Assembly (NCBI GenBank): GCA_026225435.1
Contig: JAMFST010000172.1
Span: forward strand, 1 to 8,686
DNA from: Labilithrix luteola
Lineage (GTDB): Bacteria; Myxococcota_A; Polyangia; Polyangiales; Polyangiaceae
DNA: 8,686 bases
Reading direction: 5' to 3'
Under the pieces are notes generated by a model that worked only from the letters and a program-made list of their open reading frames with translations, had not been told where the DNA came from and made no database searches. Below, piece after piece: positions 6,531 through 8,686 of this stretch; the first letter of the stretch is position 1; each line of letters starts with the position of its first letter. The translations under genes were made by a program, and so were the position numbers.

Positions 6531-6557
6531 AGGCTCGTCCGGGCGTACGGTCGCGAA
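6480..6557. promoter_or_regulatory. Divergent intergenic region, thioesterase / beta-barrel
   Basis: These 78 bp separate two divergent starts and should contain promoters for both genes. I see no convincing -35/-10 pair on either strand and no strong Shine-Dalgarno in front of the GTG at 6558. The only structure seen is the second copy of the 12-bp repeat. Confidence 0.4.
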
Positions 6558-7310
6558 GTGTCCACCCGCATCCTCGCCGGCACCCTGGCCGCGAGCGCAG
6601 CCCTGTCCGCGTTGCTCGTCCCCTCGCGCGCGCAGGCCTGCGGGACCTCGGGGCCGGACGGCGTCTCGGCCTGCAGCCTGGCGGAGCACGCCGAAGAGGA
6701 GCGTCCGCGCTGGCGAGCGGGCGTCTCGTACCTGTACACCTCGACGGCGCTCAACTTCTCCAACTCGCTTCGAACGCCGGAGACGCGCAACTCGACCCTC
6801 GCCGAGCTCGCTTACGCGCCCACCGCGCGACTGACCCTCAGCGCAGGCCTCGGCGTCGCCTTCGGAGGGAAGCTGCAGGCGCCGGATGGCTCGCACGCGT
6901 TCACGCCAGGAATCGCCGCCGGTCTCGGCGTCTCGTACCGCATCGCCGAGGGCTCGACGCCCCTCGGGCGGGCCTTCGTCCTCGTCGGCGGCAACGTGTC
7001 CTTCACCGGCGCGTCCACGCAGCACGACGGCGAGGGGGCGCGCACGGCCTACGACGCGCTCGACCTCCGCGCCTCGGTGACCGGTGGCCTCACCTGGTTC
7101 AACGTGCTCAGCGGCTACGTCGTGGCGCGCGGCTTTGGTGGCCCGGTCTACTGGACCTACCAGGGCGCCTCCGAGCTCGGCACCGATACGCACCACTACC
7201 AATTTGGTGGTGGCCTCGCGCTGCTCGTGGCCCGACGCGTGGATCTCTTCGTCGAAGGCGTCCCGCTCGGCGAGCAAGCCGTCGCGGGCGGCGCCTCGAT
7301 CGCCTTCTGA
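6558..7310 (+). CDS. Predicted exported beta-barrel protein of unknown function
   Basis: A GTG start gives 250 residues with a clear signal peptide: STR, a hydrophobic core (5-21), then a likely signal peptidase I site at AQA before Cys28. The mature N-terminus reads CGTSGPDGVSACSLAEHAEEERPRW; Cys28 and Cys39 are the only cysteines and could form a disulfide. The rest is repeated amphipathic strands with Gly/aromatic content: WRAGVSYLYTSTALNF, LAELAYAPTARLTLSAGLGVAFGG, ITPG-like turns, GLGVSYRIAEG, FVLVGGNVSF, ASVTGGLTWFNVLSGYVVARGFGG, HYQFGGGLALLVARRVDLFVEG. It ends in GGASIAF, a terminal Phe typical of outer-membrane barrels. I do not recognise a named family. GTG 6558 was chosen because it gives a compact signal peptide; the longer open frame upstream runs antisense through the thioesterase. 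Its stop is immediately next to the stop of the convergent desaturase-like gene. Confidence 0.75.
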   Translation: MSTRILAGTLAASAALSALLVPSRAQACGTSGPDGVSACSLAEHAEEERPRWRAGVSYLYTSTALNFSNSLRTPETRNSTLAELAYAPTARLTLSAGLGVAFGGKLQAPDGSHAFTPGIAAGLGVSYRIAEGSTPLGRAFVLVGGNVSFTGASTQHDGEGARTAYDALDLRASVTGGLTWFNVLSGYVVARGFGGPVYWTYQGASELGTDTHHYQFGGGLALLVARRVDLFVEGVPLGEQAVAGGASIAF

Positions 7311-8198
7311 TCAGGCCGCGACGTCGACAGCGGACGGCGCGGCGGACGCCGTGCTGGCCGTGGCGCCGGTCATCCCCGACACCGGAGTGGCCGGTGCGGC
7401 GGCCCGCGGGCTGCGCCGCTTCGCCTCGGCGACCCAGCGCGACACCATGTCGAACTTCGCCAGGCCTGGCAGACGGCGGATGCTCGCGTCGACCGCCTCG
7501 ATGTCGGCGACCCCGCGCTCGTCACCGAAGAGATACGTCGCCATCAGGTCGAGCGACTCCGGCTCGCCCACGCCGCTGCCCGGCGGGGCCCAGAACTTCT
7601 CCAGGCTCCACGCGCTGAAGCGCTGCACCGCCCAGCCGCCGTCGGTGAGCCGCTGGTGCGCCTGATGATAGTAGAACGAGAAGTGCCGGCGCTCGTCGCG
7701 CGCGAGCTTGGTCACCAGCTGCGCCAGCGGGCGGTTGGCCGTGCGCTGCGCCAGCGACTGGTAAGTGGCCGCAGCGGTGCACTCGTTGATCGCGCCCCAG
7801 GCCATGTGCAGCGCGCGGAAGTGCGGCGACGTGGAGGCAGCGAGGCGCGAGAGCGAGCCGGTGAAGACCTCGCGGAGGTTCACCTTGGCGCTGGTCTCCC
7901 CGTAGGCGTTGGGGGCGCGGCCGCAGACCTTCATCATCCGGTCGATCGCGCGGCCGTGGTGCATCTCCTCGTAGACCCAGCAGGAGAGGAAGGTCATCAC
8001 CTCCGGCTCGTTGGCGCCGCCGCCGCTGAGCAGGTCACGCAGGTAGAGCATCGTGTGCGACTCGGTGTCGGAGAGGAACCGCAGGATGCGGTACTCCTCG
8101 TCGGTGAGTCCCACGCGCGCCGCCTCGTCCCAGTCGATGTCCGAAAGATCGACAGCCTTGGAGAGCGAGACGAAGCGTTCGATGTCGAATTTGCCCAT
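7311..8198 (-). CDS. Ferritin-like diiron protein, acyl-ACP desaturase-type
   Basis: This 295-residue helical protein carries a complete set of candidate carboxylate-bridged diiron ligands in the order found in soluble acyl-ACP desaturases (DesA/stearoyl-ACP 9-desaturase). Glu46 lies in SDTESHT. Glu78 and His81 lie in YEEMHHG, like the plant EENRHG. Glu139 lies in AINECTAAATYQ, like the QERAT helix. Glu169 and His172 lie in ARDERRHFSFYY, like ADEKRHE. Such enzymes use O2 and reduced ferredoxin to introduce a double bond or hydroxyl into an acyl chain on ACP; the substrate and reaction here are inferred by family only. It is shorter than plant desaturases. Residues 266-295 form a low-complexity Ala/Pro/Ser/Thr tail outside the catalytic fold. 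ATG 8198 is supported by GGAAAG just upstream; an in-frame start at 8306 would add 36 Arg/Gly/Pro-rich residues unlike the family. The gene is convergent with the barrel gene, with zero bases between the stops. Confidence 0.8.
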   Translation of the reverse strand: MGKFDIERFVSLSKAVDLSDIDWDEAARVGLTDEEYRILRFLSDTESHTMLYLRDLLSGGGANEPEVMTFLSCWVYEEMHHGRAIDRMMKVCGRAPNAYGETSAKVNLREVFTGSLSRLAASTSPHFRALHMAWGAINECTAAATYQSLAQRTANRPLAQLVTKLARDERRHFSFYYHQAHQRLTDGGWAVQRFSAWSLEKFWAPPGSGVGEPESLDLMATYLFGDERGVADIEAVDASIRRLPGLAKFDMVSRWVAEAKRRSPRAAAPATPVSGMTGATASTASAAPSAVDVAA

Positions 8199-8201
8199 GG
8201 T

Positions 8202-8207
8202 CTTTCC
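8202..8207 (-). promoter_or_regulatory. Shine-Dalgarno site for the desaturase-like gene
   Basis: GGAAAG on the minus strand sits 3 nt before the ATG at 8198, with its GGA core about 6 nt away. It decides for 8198 over the upstream in-frame start at 8306. Confidence 0.6.
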
Positions 8208-8243
8208 AGCCACCTGCCCCTGAACTACGGAGCTGTCCGCCGG

Positions 8244-8258
8244 CGGTTTCACGAACCG
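8244..8258 (-). promoter_or_regulatory. Inverted repeat upstream of the desaturase-like gene
   Basis: CGGTT at 8244-8248 and AACCG at 8254-8258 form a 5-bp dyad with a 5-nt spacer, 46-60 bp before the ATG. The spacing suits a small dimeric-repressor operator. CCGCCGGCGG, an overlapping palindrome, adjoins it. The arms are short and no promoter is clear, so this is tentative. Confidence 0.25.
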
Positions 8259-8348
8259 TCGGGGCCTCCCAGGCGAAGGCTCGCCCAGACTGCCTCTACC
8301 TTGCATACCCGATGGTGGCGGGCCGTTCCCAGTCTTTGGCGCTGCTAC

Positions 8349-8361
8349 CTGCGTTACGCAG
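8349..8361 (-). terminator. Small hairpin after the right-edge gene (weak terminator candidate)
   Basis: CTGCG / CGCAG with a 3-nt loop lies about 28 nt downstream of the stop at 8390 on the minus strand. The 5-bp stem has no T-run, so it is weak as an intrinsic terminator. Apart from the dyad nearer the desaturase-like gene, 8199-8389 holds nothing else I can name. Confidence 0.25.
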
Positions 8362-8389
8362 TGGGCGCTTTCGCAGGCGGCGTTTCGTA

Positions 8390-8686
8390 TTAGTCGACGT
8401 GCGCCATGACGATGGTGGTCGTGAAGCGCGGCGAGCTCGCGTCGGTGGACCAGCGATATGCGCTGGGCGAGCCGTCGGCGGCGACTTCGAGCACGATGAC
8501 GCCACGGCCGACGCCGTTGGAACCGTCGGGCGTACGCGGGTCGGCGGCGCCGTGCCCGTTGTTGGTCGAGTCGACGATCGACACCTGCGCCGAGGCCGCA
8601 CCGACCGCACCGGCGACGACCGGGATCTCCTCGACGATCATGACGTGGCCGGTGTCGTCCGACACCACGCCCGCGGGGGTGGTCCA
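8390..8686 (-). CDS. Hypothetical protein, C-terminal fragment cut by the window edge
   Basis: The frame is open from the right edge to a TAA at 8390, giving the last 98 residues. They are Val/Ala/Gly/Asp/Ser/Thr-rich with no Cys. Alternating strands (HVMIVEEIPVVAG, GVIVLEVAADG, YRWSTD, FTTTIVMAHVD) separated by polar Gly/Asp/Asn turns (DSTNNGHGAADPRTPDGSNG) suggest a beta-sandwich or beta-repeat extracellular domain. I do not recognise a family. An in-frame GTG at 8668 is possible as a start, but the frame continues upstream without a stop and there is no Shine-Dalgarno, so a longer gene is more likely. It lies upstream of the desaturase-like gene on the same strand with a 191-bp gap, so co-transcription is possible but not indicated. 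Confidence 0.6.
   Translation of the reverse strand, partial: WTTPAGVVSDDTGHVMIVEEIPVVAGAVGAASAQVSIVDSTNNGHGAADPRTPDGSNGVGRGVIVLEVAADGSPSAYRWSTDASSPRFTTTIVMAHVD

Noticed and set aside
6090..6557. Upstream extension of the second barrel gene
   Set aside because: It is antisense to the thioesterase. The GTG at 6558 gives a proper signal peptide.
7656..8393. 245-codon open frame on the plus strand
   Set aside because: It is antisense to the diiron protein whose ligand motifs are intact, and its product has no domain.
1..8686. CRISPR array, tRNA/rRNA, insertion sequence, toxin-antitoxin or defence genes
   Set aside because: I saw no regular direct repeats, no tRNA-like cloverleaf motif, no transposase motifs and no nuclease, helicase or reverse transcriptase domains in the supported genes.

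Overview
This 8.7 kb window is GC-rich, densely coding bacterial chromosome. The best guess is a myxobacterium or close relative. The main reason is a lipoprotein with an Asp/Lys/Ala-rich linker followed by about six degenerate cysteine-rich modules, a protein style that is abundant in myxobacteria and rare elsewhere. Two predicted outer-membrane beta-barrel proteins confirm a Gram-negative envelope. The lineage assignment is inference, because there is no rRNA or other marker gene here.

Layout, left to right. (1) The 3' part of a membrane-anchored, metal-dependent-hydrolase-like protein runs in from the left edge (+). (2) A general stress protein 26-type FMN/pyridoxamine-phosphate-oxidase-fold protein follows (+), ending in a short intergenic region with two mutually exclusive hairpins. 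(3) A 12-TM DHA1 MFS efflux transporter is convergent to it (-). (4) About 400 bp without an intact gene holds the MFS start region, with an inverted repeat, and the C-terminal remnant of an intradiol ring-cleavage dioxygenase (-). (5) A rightward run carries an Old Yellow Enzyme-type ene-reductase, a predicted outer-membrane beta-barrel and the Cys-rich lipoprotein. The last two are only 2 nt apart. (6) A PaaI-type hotdog thioesterase (-) overlaps the lipoprotein 3' end by 21 bp. (7) Divergent from the thioesterase is a second predicted beta-barrel (+). (8) Abutting that gene with no gap is a ferritin-like diiron protein of the acyl-ACP desaturase type (-). (9) The 3' end of an unrecognised gene (-) reaches the right edge.

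How the genes may work together. Efflux pump, ene-reductase, dioxygenase remnant and barrel could be what is left of a locus for aromatic or electrophilic small molecules. The thioesterase and the desaturase-like protein both point to acyl-thioester chemistry. Neither grouping is shown directly by the sequence. The barrel/lipoprotein pair is the best-supported functional link, because of its near-zero spacing and shared envelope location.

I see no tRNA, rRNA, CRISPR array, insertion sequence, phage gene or defence system. Most of the window looks like ordinary accessory or housekeeping chromosome. The items most worth a second look are the lipoprotein/barrel pair, the desaturase-like protein, the broken dioxygenase and the small hairpin elements near gene boundaries.
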